64,000 nucleotides of DNA, from the NCBI GenBank assembly GCA_035235625.1, contig CP141147.1, forward strand, positions 24,782,756-24,846,755. Direction: 5' to 3'. Source of the DNA: Saururus chinensis (Eukaryota > Streptophyta > Magnoliopsida > Piperales > Saururaceae). This document shows positions 12,625 to 24,515 of this stretch, in pieces (the stretch's first letter is position 1; each line of letters begins with the position of its first letter). Position numbers and translations under genes: made by a program. Under the pieces are notes generated by a model. It was not told the DNA's origin. It was given only the letters and a program-made list of their open reading frames with translations, and made no database searches.

Positions 12625-12949
12625 ATAGACAATGCACAGTGGGGCCTTGATAGACTGCATCATGACTGAGCTACACTGAAATCACACCCAGATCTAAAAA
12701 GGATAAGCTTACCGCCACTCAAAGGGTATAGTTATAAAAGAAAATTGAAATAGATTACTGCCACTGATTTGTCACAAAATCTCCTTGGGAGGAGATGAAA
12801 GTGAAAATTAATAAAAAATCTTGATGAATCCAACGATTCATCGTGAACCTAATACATTTAAGAATTTTTACATCCAAACCTAATTTACAAGATTTTTTAT
12901 TAATCTTAGAAAGATCTTACTAAAGAATCTTCATCCAAACAACCCCTTA

Positions 12950-13121
12950 GTGTCGTAGGTAAATATTGTATTTTCCTATCATATGTTGTCAATTTTGTGT
13001 CACTATTTGTATGAGTTTTAGGAACTAGGTGTGAAGATCTTCTCAAGAAAATCCAAAGTTAAAGCATCAACTTAAGACTTATCACGCCCTCGCTAACAAA
13101 AGTTCATTCGTGCCTTAGGGA
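12950..13121 (+). repeat. Tandem duplication copy A, middle part
   Basis: This continues copy A after the Harbinger insertion. GTCGTAGGTAAATATTG and TTTTCCTATCATATGTTGTC align with 14,428-14,580 of copy B. Similarity breaks near 13,112-13,121, where a ~490 bp insertion absent from copy B begins. Confidence 0.8.
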
Positions 13122-13612
13122 TCTATGTTGGAAAATCTGGTTTGAGCCATATAATAATCCTTAATAAGTTTGGGTTAAGTAAATTAAATCCACTTAAGCT
13201 CAAATCTAGAAAAGGGTGAATGAATAATTGTTATAGTGTTGGAATGGTTAATGCCCCTTCCAGAATTGGGTAGAGATATATGTGTCTCACTGGCTCTGTT
13301 TGCATCTTTTCTGTGTCTATTCATGTGTCTCCTTGGAGACTGGTTGTACCCTTTTGCAATCTATTTAAACAGGTCTTTTGCATTCACTAAACATAGAATT
13401 TTTCATTCTTCATTAGTCCAGTTGAGTTCAAAGAGTAGAAATAGAGTGTTTTGCCATGGGTATGACCTGTAACATGCAGATTATGGAGTGTTTCCTAAAA
13501 CACTGGTGGGGAGGACAAGTCTGTATTAAGAAGATAGCCTCTCTAAACTTGATATCCTTCTACTTTCACTACTTCATTTGTAACATGCAGGTTTAATAAA
13601 AAAATCGTCACA
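13122..13612 (+). mobile_element. Possible Copia-like solo LTR
   Basis: This ~490 bp block is absent from the duplicate copy B, so it is an insertion into copy A. It contains TGTTGGAAAATC at 13,126, a TATA-like CTATTTAAACAGG near 13,360, and ends ATCGTCACA. AGGGA occurs at 13,117-13,121 and at 13,613-13,617, a possible 5-bp target duplication. That would place the left edge 4 bp before the TGTTGG motif, which weakens the LTR reading. No coding sequence is present. Confidence 0.45.
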
Positions 13613-13714
13613 AGGGAACCATGGTGAATAAGAATTTCCAGCAATATAAATATCCTTACCTTATATATCTAAGAGGCCATAGCATCAAATTCCCTAGCTC
13701 CTTGACCTAAAAGA
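13613..13714 (+). repeat. Tandem duplication copy A, right end
   Basis: CCTTACCTTATATATC, AAATTCCCTAGCTCC and TTGACCTAAAA align with 14,590-14,679 at the end of copy B. Copy B starts directly afterwards. Confidence 0.7.
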
Positions 13715-14679
13715 GACAAAACCTAGACAAACTATAAAGTATGAGTAGATTTATCATGGTTTTATCTTGTAGGCAAGAATCTGACATGTCTACAATAGTC
13801 TATAGAGATTTCTTAACTAAAAAGCAGTTGACCATTTGTTACTTTCGACATAAGCCACTCAATATATTATTTAAAATAAATAAATGGCCCCCTAAGAGTG
13901 GGGCAAACCACAAAGCCGGAAAAGCATCAAAGGTTAGAAATGATTAAAGGAACTCTGGAATGGCGTTAGTCCAAATACATGGGGAAGGAAAGGGTTTTGC
14001 CTGTCTAACCAGAGTTTGGGCCACCCCATAATTCCTTGCCTTTTAACAAATGAGAGAGATATAGAATTAAAAACCAAAAGAGCATGTAGGACATCTTCGA
14101 TGATATGGCTGAGGCAGGAGTTGCTAAGGTTCCAATTGAAGCAGAGCTGGGTGACAAAGAGACAGTTGCTTTCAACAATAACATTTGGCCAGCCAAGAAA
14201 ATAACCTTAATGACTAAAAGGATCTCTTACTCGTCTGCACAGAGACTCTATCCCCATAGTTTCAGCCACACACGATCACTAGTCTACTAGAAATTCTGGC
14301 ACAAAAACCACTTATGGAGTAATTATAAAAAAATGGCTTCATCTAAATTGAATTTGACAGTCAGCTAAAGGGGATTTCCACCAAGATTGGGACACGAAAA
14401 ATAGTTGACTGTGTTAGTACCATAGGTAAATGTTTTATTTTCCTACCATGTGTTGTCAATTTCATGTCAATATTTGTATGAGTCTTAGGAGTTAGACTTG
14501 AAGATCTTTTGAAGAAAATTTAAGGTTGAAGTATCAACTCAAAACTCACCACAGCCACACCAACAAAAGTCCATCCACTTTGGTGCGATAGAGAAATAAA
14601 TCTCCTTTCCTTATATATCCTTGTTGGCCTCTAGGAGCTCATAGCTAATAAACAAATTTCCTTGCTACATGACCTAAAA
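13715..14679 (+). repeat. Tandem duplication copy B (uninterrupted)
   Basis: Intact ~965 bp copy of the duplicated unit. At 14,424-14,430 it reads GTGTTAGTACC across the point where copy A carries the 11.8 kb Harbinger insertion, so it acts as the empty site. It has small indels relative to copy A and no convincing gene. Confidence 0.8.
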
Positions 14680-14959
14680 ATTTACAAATTTGGCCCTTTA
14701 ACAAATACTCCTTCGGATTGATTTACAATTTTTTTTACCAACCAGTTGTCTTATAGGTAATTTTGGTTTGCTTAAAATGTAATTTATTGGGTACCTTAAA
14801 TATAATTTCCAAAAATTGACAAGTGTCCATTATGTAATTTTTGAAAATCAAGTCTGTCCCGACAATTAGCTCTTATGTTGAAGCTTACTTCCTCCCCTAT
14901 AAATAGATGATCCTTGGCCAGTGTTTCACCACCAAGACCACCCACTCTAAATCTCTTAG

Positions 14960-15540
14960 TTTTATTTTAAGATCTAGAAAATCCTCTTAAAGGCCTTGAG
15001 CCTCTTTGATCTTCTTTCCATTCTTTATTTGAAATCTTTGGATCAGTTTGATTGATCCTTAGTTATATCTCAAAATCTCTTGGCCTTAGTTTCTCTAAAT
15101 CTCAATAGGAAGATCATTAGTAAAATTAAAGTCCCTTAGAGGTCTTATGTCTCTTTTATTATCTTCTCATTCTTTATTGAAAAATTTATAGCTCACTTTG
15201 CTTAATTCTCGGAACAAGATCAAATTCCCTTAGTCATAGTTTCTCTAATTAATCACATAGGCAAATCTTTAGTAGAACTGAAACCCATTTGGAGGTCTTG
15301 AGTTTCTCTGATCCATTTTCTATATTTCATTAGTAAATTAATAGATCATTTTGTCTGACCCTTGGAAATAGATCAAAATTTTCTTGGGTGTGGTGTCTCT
15401 TGAACCCTTAGGAAAATCTTTAGTAAAATCAAAACCCATTTGAAGGTTTTGGGTTTCTTTGATCCTTTTTCAATATTTCATTAGTAAATTAATAGATCAC
15501 TTTAATTGAAATTTGGGAAGAAAATAATATTTTACTGACC
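14960..15540 (+). repeat. Tandem array, ~151-bp period, about 3.8 copies
   Basis: Units start near 14,970, 15,119, 15,269 and 15,420. They share 'agtaaaat.aaa.ccc.tt.gaggt.ttg.gt.tct.tgatc' and 'ttcattagtaaattaatagatcactttg'. The later two units are most alike. A TATA-like CCTATAAATAGA at about 14,898 just upstream suggests an LTR or 5' leader of a retroelement, but no termini were found. The remaining sequence in 14,680-15,768 shows nothing else. Confidence 0.75.
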
Positions 15541-15768
15541 ATGATTTCTCCTCAAAGCCCTAAAACCAAACTCCACAAATAAAAAGCGTCAATAATTTTG
15601 GAGCATCTAATAAAGTTTTAAGGATCGATATGAGAAGGCCAAAATCTTGAAGATTGTGTTGAAGCAAGCATGTATAATCAATTGTTCTCATAATGAGAGT
15701 AAGTACATACCACACCCTTCTTTTCTTTGATAGCAAAGTAAAGTAAACCATATGGTTGAAACACTTAG

Positions 15769-17280
15769 CACTATAAGAAAAAACACTATTAGCAATTCTT
15801 TTAAGCATTGCTAATAGTCATAAAAGTGTCACTAATAGCCCTTCACAATTGCTTATTAGCGACACTTTTCTTTGTGTTGCCAGTATCAACTTTTTTTACG
15901 ATGCTTAGGTATCACTAATATTAAATTAATAGCGATGTTTATTCACATGCATCACTAATAGTAAATTATTAGTGACGCTTTATAAAGTGTCACTAATATA
16001 AAAATATTTATAAAAAAAATATTAGTAATGCTTATTTGTGTGTCGCTAAAAAGAAAAAATTTATTAGCGACACTTTTAAAAGAGTCACTAATAAGAAAAT
16101 AATAATAATAAAATTTATTAGTGATGCTTTTGAAAGCATTGTTAATAAAGAAAAATAAAAAAATAGTTATTAGTGACGCTTTTAAAAGCGTCGCTAATAG
16201 AAAAAAATAAAAAAACAAAATCCCACGTTTGGTGGGATTTTGGGAGAGGCAACGGAGTCCGGCACCCCTACTTTGGAATGGGGAGGAGGGGCTCTAGACT
16301 CCTGACTCTGGCTAGGAGGAACTGGAGCCCCTCTTCCTCTGACTGGAGGAAGCTGAAAAGGAGGGGGGGAGAGAAGAAGCAGGGAGCGGGAGAAGAGGCA
16401 GGTGGATACAAGACCGCGACTAGTGGAGCCAAGGTAAAGGGAGAACCATTGTGGAGGGGTGAAGGCGGAGCCGTGGTGGTAGGCCTACTGTGAGAGGAGA
16501 AGAAAATTGCGGGCAAAAATTGGGGAGAGAATGGGGCGGTACGGCGGTAGCAGAAACCAGGGCAATCCATAGCCAAAGGGTAGTGGAAGCTAGAGTGGGA
16601 GGCTGAGGGGATAAATACCACGTAGAAGAAATTTTGTCGATGCTGGCGAAGTTTTGGCCTGCGCAGCTGAATAAGACGCACCCATTTTTTAGTGACGCTT
16701 CTAACTTTTGCGACACTTCATAAGAAACTAAGTGTTGCTAACATACGCCCTTTTGTGACGCTTATAGATGAGAGTCATAAAGAAGGCCAATATTTGTGAC
16801 ATTTATCCATAAGGGTCGCAAATTCTATTATTTAAAAAACAATCCTCTCTCTCTCTCTCTCCTCTCTTTTCTCTTTCCTCTCTCTCTTCTCTTCTCTTCT
16901 CTCTCCTCTCTTCTCTTCTCTTCTCTTCTCTCTCCTCTCTTCTCTTCTCTCTCTCCCCTCTCTCCTCTCTCCACTCTCCACTCTCCACCCTCTCTCTCCT
17001 CTTTCTACTCTCTTCTATATATCTCTCTCCCCTCTCTCTCCCTCTCACGCGTGACAGCATGAGCTCCGGCTATGAGGAGGAGAGGTGAGAAAGTACAGGA
17101 ATTTAATTTATTTTTTTAAGATTTGTATTATATAGCATAATTTAAAAATAAAAAAAAAATTGAATGTATTAGTTACGCATAGGAATATGCGTCGCTAATA
17201 CGTTAGTGACACATATTCTTATGTGTCGCTAATACCTTTTACTTTATTTTTTTATTTTTAAACTATAATATATAATAAAA
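15769..17280. mobile_element. CACTA (En/Spm) element, one terminus only
   Basis: The sequence at 15,769 begins CACTATAAGAAAAAACACTA, a typical CACTA terminus. It is followed by many direct and inverted subterminal repeats built on 'gcgtcgctaata' / 'attagtgacgctttt' (15,800-16,200). The same motif returns at 16,690-16,770 and 17,165-17,240. No matching ...TAGTG terminus was found, so the right end is probably lost; the limit given is where the repeats stop. The GC-rich core 16,230-16,680 contains overlapping ORFs without a recognisable domain. No transposase was seen, so the element is non-autonomous. Confidence 0.7.
16841..17045. repeat. CT-rich microsatellite tract
   Basis: About 200 bp of almost pure CT/TCTCC repeats on the plus strand, inside the CACTA-like region. 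Open frames on both strands here are low-complexity artefacts. Confidence 0.95.
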
Positions 17281-17366
17281 TAATCCTATATCCTCTTTCT
17301 CTTCTCTCTCTTTTCTCCCATATCTTCTCTCTCCCTCCTATAATCACTTTCTAAGCATTCTATCTT

Positions 17367-18138
17367 AGGAAAATTATATAAATAATATTTTTTAAAAATA
17401 TTTACTCAAATAGTGTTCAGTTAAAAATATTTATCAAAATGGTGTTAGTTTGCCAACTGGGCGTTGATGCCTGTGTGAGTTTTTTTTAATTTTTTTATGA
17501 TTTCATCCTTTCAAATGACGAAATTAATGACAAACTAGATTTTGTCCTTACAGATGATGAAATGAGATTTCGTCCTTTGCAAGGACAAAATCTTTTAATT
17601 GATTTGTCATCTCCCTCCTCTCACCTCTCTTATATCCCTTCTCTCTCCTCTTCCTCTCTATATTCACACACTCTCTCATCTTTCTTTTTTTATTCACTCT
17701 CTCTTCTTTCTTCACTCTCTCTCACCTCTCTCTCTCCTCTTTCTGTCTCTACCCAGCCTATGAGGAGAGATAGCCAAAAGAGAGAGGAGAGAGAGTGAAT
17801 AGAGAGAGAAAGAGAGAGTGATGAGAGAGAGAAGATGAGAGGAGGGAGATGACAAATCAATTAAGTGATTTTGTCCTTACAAAGGACGAAATCTGATTTT
17901 GGTATTAATTTTGTCATTTGAAACGACGAAATTGGATTTCATCCTTTCATAAATAAAAAATAAAAAAAACCACGCATTGGATTTCATCCTTTCATAAATA
18001 AAAAATAAAAAAACCACGCAGGCTCCAGCTCCGAGCTGGTGCCTACGTGGCAAAAACCAATACCATTTCGGTAAATATTTCTAATCAAACACTATTTGAG
18101 TAAATATTTAAAAAAAATATTATTTATATAATTTTCCC
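17367..18138. mobile_element. Fold-back Mutator-like (MULE) element with perfect 9-bp target duplication
   Basis: Left terminus AGGAAAATTATATAAATAAT and right terminus, reverse complemented, GGGAAAATTATATAAATAAT continue as an inverted repeat of ~50 bp through 'aaatatttactcaaatagtgtt'. The direct repeat TTCTATCTT flanks it at 17,358-17,366 and 18,139-18,147; 9 bp is the hallmark of Mutator insertion. The inner arms are also inverted repeats: 17,563-17,630 (GATTTCGTCCTTTGCAAGGA, GATTTGTCATCTCCCTCC) pairs with 17,835-17,895, so most of the element can fold into one long hairpin. The right arm has a 45-bp direct duplication (17,934-17,978 and 17,979-18,021). It encodes no recognisable protein; the CT-rich open frame at 17,562-17,798 is part of the hairpin. 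Confidence 0.9.
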
Positions 18139-18147
18139 TTCTATCTT

Positions 18148-18505
18148 CAAATATATATATTCTCCTATTTTTTAATGAATTATTATTTAGAGTATTTGAC
18201 ATAAATAGACTTCAAGTTTATGGTATTATGCGAATTGTGCAAAGCTTTTCAGTAATGACACTACTAGACTTGGGCACGCAACCCCACATGAGTGGCACAA
18301 AAAGATTGGACTGCCCCTCCTCTACTCCCACTTCATCTCCACCAACAACTCCCTTGAACCTACTCCTCCACCTGCCTCGCTCGATCCCTCCACTACCCAA
18401 CATACCTTTGCCTCCCAATCCTTCAATTCTCAGCCTACATGCACTGCCAACTTTCCCCCCTCCTCTTCCTTCCCAATATCTAGTGGGACTGGTCCTGAAT
18501 GGGTC
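18148..18505. other. Sequence between the MULE element and the long LTR
   Basis: Contains an open frame of 93 codons (18,228-18,509, plus) that is Pro/Ser/Leu-rich with no domain I recognise. It may be a fragment of a retroelement polyprotein or chance. Confidence 0.3.
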
Positions 18506-21500
18506 ATGAGAGCTATTTATAGTTCTAATTTTATTTATTTACAAGCTATCTTAAAAAATGAGCTTATAAACATCTTCAACTATTTAAAATCATCAATGGG
18601 CTTTTATTTTACTTAATTCTAAGATTTCTTCAACTATTTAAATGCAAATTTCTCCTAGGCATCCTTGAGTACAAGTCCCATAACAGTCCATAGTCTAATC
18701 CAAATTATAATTCAAGAAAGATAAACACTTTAATTCTCATCTCACCCAATACATCAAATCGTGACACAAAATAATACTTGCAGTGAGTCAAGGATATGCC
18801 TGAGTTAAAGGGAACCAATCCACTTAAGGGAACAAACGTCCATCTTCAGAAGCTCTCCGTCACAAACTTGCAAAAGCCTCCCGACCATTGGGGCTTAAAA
18901 AATAAGGTAAATGTGTATTTTCGTACTCAATAGGAAAATACCTAGTAGGGGAGTTCTAAACAGTAAACTCTATAAGTCCATACATAGATGCGTTAATGCG
19001 ACTCAAACATGAAGCAGGTTGGTATATAATAATCATACACATATGCATACAATCATGCCAAATACATACCATCAACCCAATCTTACGCTCTTAATTAGAG
19101 TCTTACCAAATTACTCGTATAATCGTACACTTATTTATACAGCGTATACATATTAGTACAACCTTACTCATACAATCTTACTCGCACGATCTTACTAAGA
19201 CAATCTTACTTGTACGACCTTACTCGTACAATCTTACTCTTATAGTCTTGCTCGAAAACTTACGCTTACAGTCTTGCTCAAAAACTTACACTTACTCAAA
19301 AACATACATACTTACTCATACAGTCATACTATCGACTACTGAAGCTCATTACAATTAATAAGCTACAACGTCGAAATAGAAAGGAATGCCACTATGGCAT
19401 TTCCTTAGCCTCCAGGGAGTGACTAGACATCATAGACTTTTCCAAAGGCAAAGCACATCAATGCTCATAGGGCACAAGATGAAATAGGTAAGAGCAGTTC
19501 TATGATACTACTTACCTGAGCGCACAAACATAAACACCCACACTTTATGGGACTTATAGTGCCAACTCAAGATAGAATCATACAGTGCCACACTTGGGCC
19601 AAAATCTTACATTGCCACTCTTGGGCAGAATCATACAATGCTCTCACTAAAGCTTCAAACGTCTGGGCTTAATTTAGCACACAGACTAAATCAAAAACAT
19701 ATCTCTCTCTCAATAGAGCATTAGACGTTTGAGTTTCAAATACAGCTCACAGACAACATCCTATAGGATAAACACCATGGCAAGATATGATAAATGCTCA
19801 ACCAACTCAATATCGACTAGCTCAAGCATAGAACTTAATCCGTCCAAACCCTCTGGTCTCAAACTCACAAGGCAATCATATAAGTTTTGTTTACAATTCA
19901 AGTTTGAATTAAGTAAGTTATGTGGTATAATTATGCCAAATAAACTCTCAAACATACAATGCTCCACTGATCAAACTGAAGCTAAGCCCGGTCCGAAACC
20001 CTAGTTCGTTAGGGTGGCATACTTCACTTAGCCCGTCCAACTCACAACATAACTCACCATACACCAACATCTTACATATTCATACCATCTCCTTCATCCA
20101 CCTTATGGCCAAAACATCTTACTCAAAAGTCATCAAACTTAGCTCCTCAGAGCCAACCCCAATTATCACTCTCTTACTTATACGTTACTTATTATGCTTA
20201 CTTTTCAATTCATAATTTGTACCTTACGCTTGTACAATTATGCAACACTCTTACTGTCTTGAAAATCCCCCAACATATGCTCCAATCCAAACCACACCAA
20301 TCTACCCCAATCCTTGCCTGTCAAACTTACATCCCCACCGTCTTCCATCATACGCTTACACATCCACATCCAACTCCATACCAAACCCTCTATCACCTCT
20401 TACCATTCATTGCCCATATTTCTGCCCATACACATATACACATATCCATCGCACATGCATATAGTCATCATAAATATGTATGTCCATCACACTTACTTAT
20501 AACATACACATAACTTCATACATAGCTTACAAACATAGTCGCTAGCCATTACTAGCACACACATAATCCACATACGTATCTTACCAACATACTCGCTAGC
20601 CATTACTAGCACACACATATTCCACATATATCAACCACACTTACAGCTCACATGCATGTCATATGCATTTCAACATGGCATAATTTATCCTCTTACATCA
20701 TGCGAACGAATCATGATTTAACATCCAATCATCAAATCTTAATCATCCTAGCATGCTTCTAAACATTTAAAGAATACTATTATGAAATTATGAGTTCAAA
20801 GCTCCCCTATTGCGTAATCCATAACGTTTGATGGCGAGCACACGTTGGCGGCGGCGGAGTTGACTACAAACAGCATTGCCAAGATGAGAGAGTTGTTGTC
20901 TCGAGGATTTAGGAAGCGCGGAAGTACTCATGGCCAAAAAGCATGATACAAATCAACGCAGCAAAATCTGTGATCCACAGTAGCACACTAGGGCGGCCGG
21001 GAGAAAGGTCGTACCAATAGAAATGACAAGTGTGACCAAAAGTCGAGATGGACTAACCGAAGGTCGGCCGGCAAATGAGAAGTACTCGGCTGGCCGTAAG
21101 ATGTCGAAATCGGCCATGGACAGCACCCGATATAGTCGATTTCGTGTTTACAAGGGCCTACATAAGGGTAGAGCACATGGGGTGACACTCGAAGATAGAG
21201 GAGAGGTGGAGGAGGGCTCTAGTGGTCAACTCAAATGGTAACGGAGTCATCTGATGGATAGGCGGCATGAATGCGGTGCCTAAACCCTAAATTGCACACG
21301 CGACTACTTGCACATGCGGCCAAAGGGGAAGGGGAGATAATTAGATGGAGGCAGCTCAAGGCCCACAAAGGGTGACAAGGCTAGGGCCGGCGGAGATGGC
21401 AACATTGCCACTCGTCAACCACAACCAAAACAATTGGTGTAGGCAGCTATGCATCTCGCACGACAGAGGGTGGAGGGTGTCTCGGGGTAGAGCAAAGGCG

Positions 21501-23831
21501 GAGCGAAGGCCATAGGGCCATTGTCATGCCAAAGTTGACTGACTAGGAATGGCTTATGGCCGTAGCAACACGGCTCTTTGACAAACCAGTTTGCACTGCG
21601 AACATGGGCAAAATAATTGGGGAAGTTCTGATCGTTTATAATTAAACCATTTGCAAGTATACAAGGTAATTGTACTAGGATGAGTATTTAAGGGTTGTCA
21701 AACCTCAGGGACAGATGAATTATTACTAAATTTAAAGAGGAATTTGCTGATTAAAAACTAGAAAGAACTTAAACTTAAATTAAGCAAAAGAAAGGAATCA
21801 ACTAGTTTAAAAACAAGAGATTAATATGATAGAATTTACTTAGGAAATCGAATCCACTATAGAACCATAACAATTCCTTAACTTTTAATCTAAATCTAGT
21901 GTGAATATGAACAAGTATTCTCAGCTACAAGCCAGAATTACATCAAAAAGAATCATTAATTAAATTCCATGGCATGAACTATCTTTGACAATAGCACGAA
22001 TCATCTACACTAAACTAGCTATAGGCATGACCCGTCTAATCTTAGTATAACTCATCCAAGTCATTAATTATCTAAACATTAAAACTATTGCATGACCATC
22101 TCATCTAAATCACAAAAATTAGAATTGATGTAAATATCAAAACCACATCAATCTACCATCTACAAGACAATAAATCAACATAGATTTGAATAAACATGAA
22201 AAGCTCTTCCATTAAAAAGGAAATCCTTATCATACAATTGTCATAATTCACAACTGAGATCTAAATTAAAAAGAAAAAAAACTGAAACTTATCTATAGCT
22301 TCATCAACTCCTAAGTAAAAGAAAAGTCTAGCCTTCCATTGTAGAAGAAAATACTTGAATCTCCATTGAAAGCTTTGAGTTTTTCTCCATCTTCTTCTTC
22401 CTTCTTCTCTTCAGAAAATCTACTTGTTAACCCTCAATTTCGAGCCAAATATGTCTTTATATAGGCATAAGAACCATAGGAAGGAGTCCAATATGAAAAG
22501 GACTCAAAATTGGTTGAAACAAGGAAACTGCGCGTTATCCCGTTCGAACGCCTTGCATGCATGTTTGAACGCTTGAACTGTATTTTCTTCAAAATCATGT
22601 TATCCCGATCGAATGGTAAGTGAGGTCGTTTGAACGCCAATGAAGAGTCTGCAAAATAAGCCAATTTAATTCAAAACACCATAGAAGCCTTTTCTAACCT
22701 AATTAAATTTAATTTCTAATTATTTAACCTATATTAACTCTTAAATGAGACTAGAAAATAGAATAATTAAGGGTAAAATAACGTATAAATTATACTTATC
22801 AAGTACTCGATGAATGCACAAGGAGGGTCGGTAGTGATGGCGGCAGCTCTGTCCAGTGCCATCACATTCGTGGCGGCCTGGCCGAGGCAATGGCTATGTT
22901 GTCACCAGACTATGTGGCTGGCTTGACGGAGGCCAGCTAGAAGCCATAGGCCGATGCTAATGATGCCTCATATAGAGAACACAAAGAGGGATGTTGTGTA
23001 CCCGCAAGGCGATTTGGTGCGGCGGGAAACAAAAGTTTAGAAGTGGCCGGGCTGGGCTAGGGTAGTGGTCATACCTTCACAAACCCAAGGACGACAAAAA
23101 GGATGTGGTCGGGAGGCTAGACAATGACTAGAAACACACTGGTGTCTCCAAAAATTAATTGGACAGTGAGAAAGAAAAAAATGAGGAAAAGTATCGATAG
23201 TTCGAGGAGGAGCAAGAAGGGCATGGTGGTGGCCTTGGTCGACACCTATGGGGTCGTAGCAACTGGACCACGCTAAATCTAGTGGACGACAGCAGTAAAT
23301 GGTGGTAAAATAGCCCTCCGGCATCCCAAAAATGAATTTAGATAGTGAGAAAAATCGAAAAAAAGACCAATACCTCTTTGAGGAGCGAGGAGAGGGTGGC
23401 GGCAGTCCTAGCCGGCACCACTGGACTTGTGGCGGTATGGCAAAGTGGATTCCGGCCAGAAGCGGTAGAATCCGGTGATGGAGGAGGCATGGTGGAGTGA
23501 CCGGAAACTCTCTCCGGTTTCCTCTCGTTCTTTTTGAACATACTGGAACTATCTGATCATAGATCATCGAGCCATGGTCTGCCTTCTCTTCTTTTTTATA
23601 CAACTTACACGTTGTTTACTTCTTTAAGCGTTGTACTTCCAAAATTCGTGCCAAAAGCGCGCGTGAGGCCTATGGCCTATGACTAAATCTCACACATGAC
23701 TCTACAGTTAGCAATACCAGGGTGAAATATTAAAATCAAATACGCTAAAGTGTCACATTTTCTCACCGAATATGATCAGAAAAATAGCAGAAAAATTACT
23801 AAAAAATCATAAAAAAAATAGGAACATTACA
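18505..23831. mobile_element. Very long LTR-type repeat (same family as 41,931-46,357), with a nested LTR
   Basis: From about 18,650 this region aligns with the solo LTR at 41,931-46,357. Shared blocks include AAGTACAAGTCCCATAA, CTCATCTCACCCAATACATC, the TTACTCGTAC-type pyrimidine-rich stretch, 'gggcacaagat..a..aggtaagagcag', CGTTTGATGGCGAGCACAC near 20,826, and the end GGAACATTACA at 23,831. The left terminus is unclear because similarity fades between 18,500 and 18,640; the expected TGTAACG start was not found. A 1.17 kb LTR interrupts it at 21,629-22,801. GC-rich open frames such as 23,037-23,603 lie in LTR sequence and are not genes. Confidence 0.75.
21629..22801 (-). mobile_element. Nested solo LTR (Athila-like)
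   Basis: It starts TGATCGTTTATAATTAAACC and ends TATACTTATCA, flanked by AGTTC (21,624-21,628) and AGTAC (22,802-22,806), a 4-of-5 match. Near the left edge are TTTGCAAGTATACAAGG and TTGTCAAACCTCAGGGACAG, typical of the end of Athila-type gypsy LTRs read on the opposite strand, hence the minus orientation. No coding sequence. The surrounding LTR resumes at once on the other side. Confidence 0.7.
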
Positions 23832-24515
23832 CAAATGCCTTGGTCACCTCTAATAGTTTAGGGTTTTGATGGGGAACGAGGTGATGTCATTGTTGGGGAA
23901 ACTCACCACTAAAAGAAAAATATCTTTTCAAGTAAGTTGGTTGTCTATTGACAGATTACTGCCTCAACTTCGACGTGTTGAGAGACCTGTCAGCATACTC
24001 TTAATTTTCAAAAAATGTCCATGATTTTCTACAAAAGTTTTAGGGTCAATCCAACTCTCTGTTCAAAATACTTGGGTGTTACTTGGAAGTTCAATTTTTT
24101 TGTGTCACTGGTGTGGACTTCTTCATGTGTCGAGTAGTGTCATTACCCAAAAGCTTCACACATGTATCTCAATACCATAATCCTCAAGGCTATTTATGAC
24201 AAATCTTCTATTATTTAAAGTACTCCTAAAGAAGTAGATCAAATATTGTCAAAAACAAATTCATGTTCTTTTGTCCAAACAACACAAATAGAAAAAAGTT
24301 CAAGACAAATTTAGAGTTGATGTATTAGGACATCATTTATAATCTGATTTTGTAAAATGCAAATTCATCAAAGAGTACTAAAAAAATTGCTATATGTTAG
24401 AAAAGATTTAATTAATTCAACAATAAGTGGACAACCCTAATTAGTGCCAAAATAGGTGGACATCCTTTCAAATGGTCAAGCTTTTTTGTGGAAAATTAGT
24501 AATTTTATAGTATGT
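23832..24515. other. Intergenic sequence, nothing recognised
   Basis: AT-rich sequence with no ORF, RNA gene or terminal repeat that I can support. Confidence 0.4.

Larger units (their letters stand above)
1149..12946 (-). mobile_element. PIF/Harbinger-type DNA transposon, ~11.8 kb, with nested insertions
   Basis: The left end AGGGCTGTTTGGAT and the reverse complement of the right end, GGGGTTGTTTGGAT, match at 12 of 14 positions. The element is flanked by TTA at 1,146-1,148 and 12,947-12,949, the target duplication expected of PIF/Harbinger and Tourist elements. The paralogous copy at 13,715-14,679 is continuous across this point, so the insertion boundaries are supported independently of the terminal repeats. 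Inside, on the minus strand, are a Myb/SANT-like ORF remnant (about 9,485-10,100) and a HARBI1-like transposase remnant (7,743-8,534), the two proteins this superfamily encodes. A 3.34 kb solo LTR and a RAB exon are also inside. Without the LTR the element is about 8.5 kb, large for the family. Beyond about 14 bp the termini do not match well, so two nested or fused elements sharing the site cannot be excluded. Confidence 0.72.

Noticed and set aside
16796-17062. Ser/Leu-rich and Arg/Glu-rich frames on opposite strands
   Set aside because: Translation of the CT-rich tract in the CACTA region.
23037-23603. 188-codon open frame on the minus strand
   Set aside because: It lies in the GC-rich part of the long LTR repeat (18,505-23,831), has no domain, and is not conserved as an open frame in the related copy.
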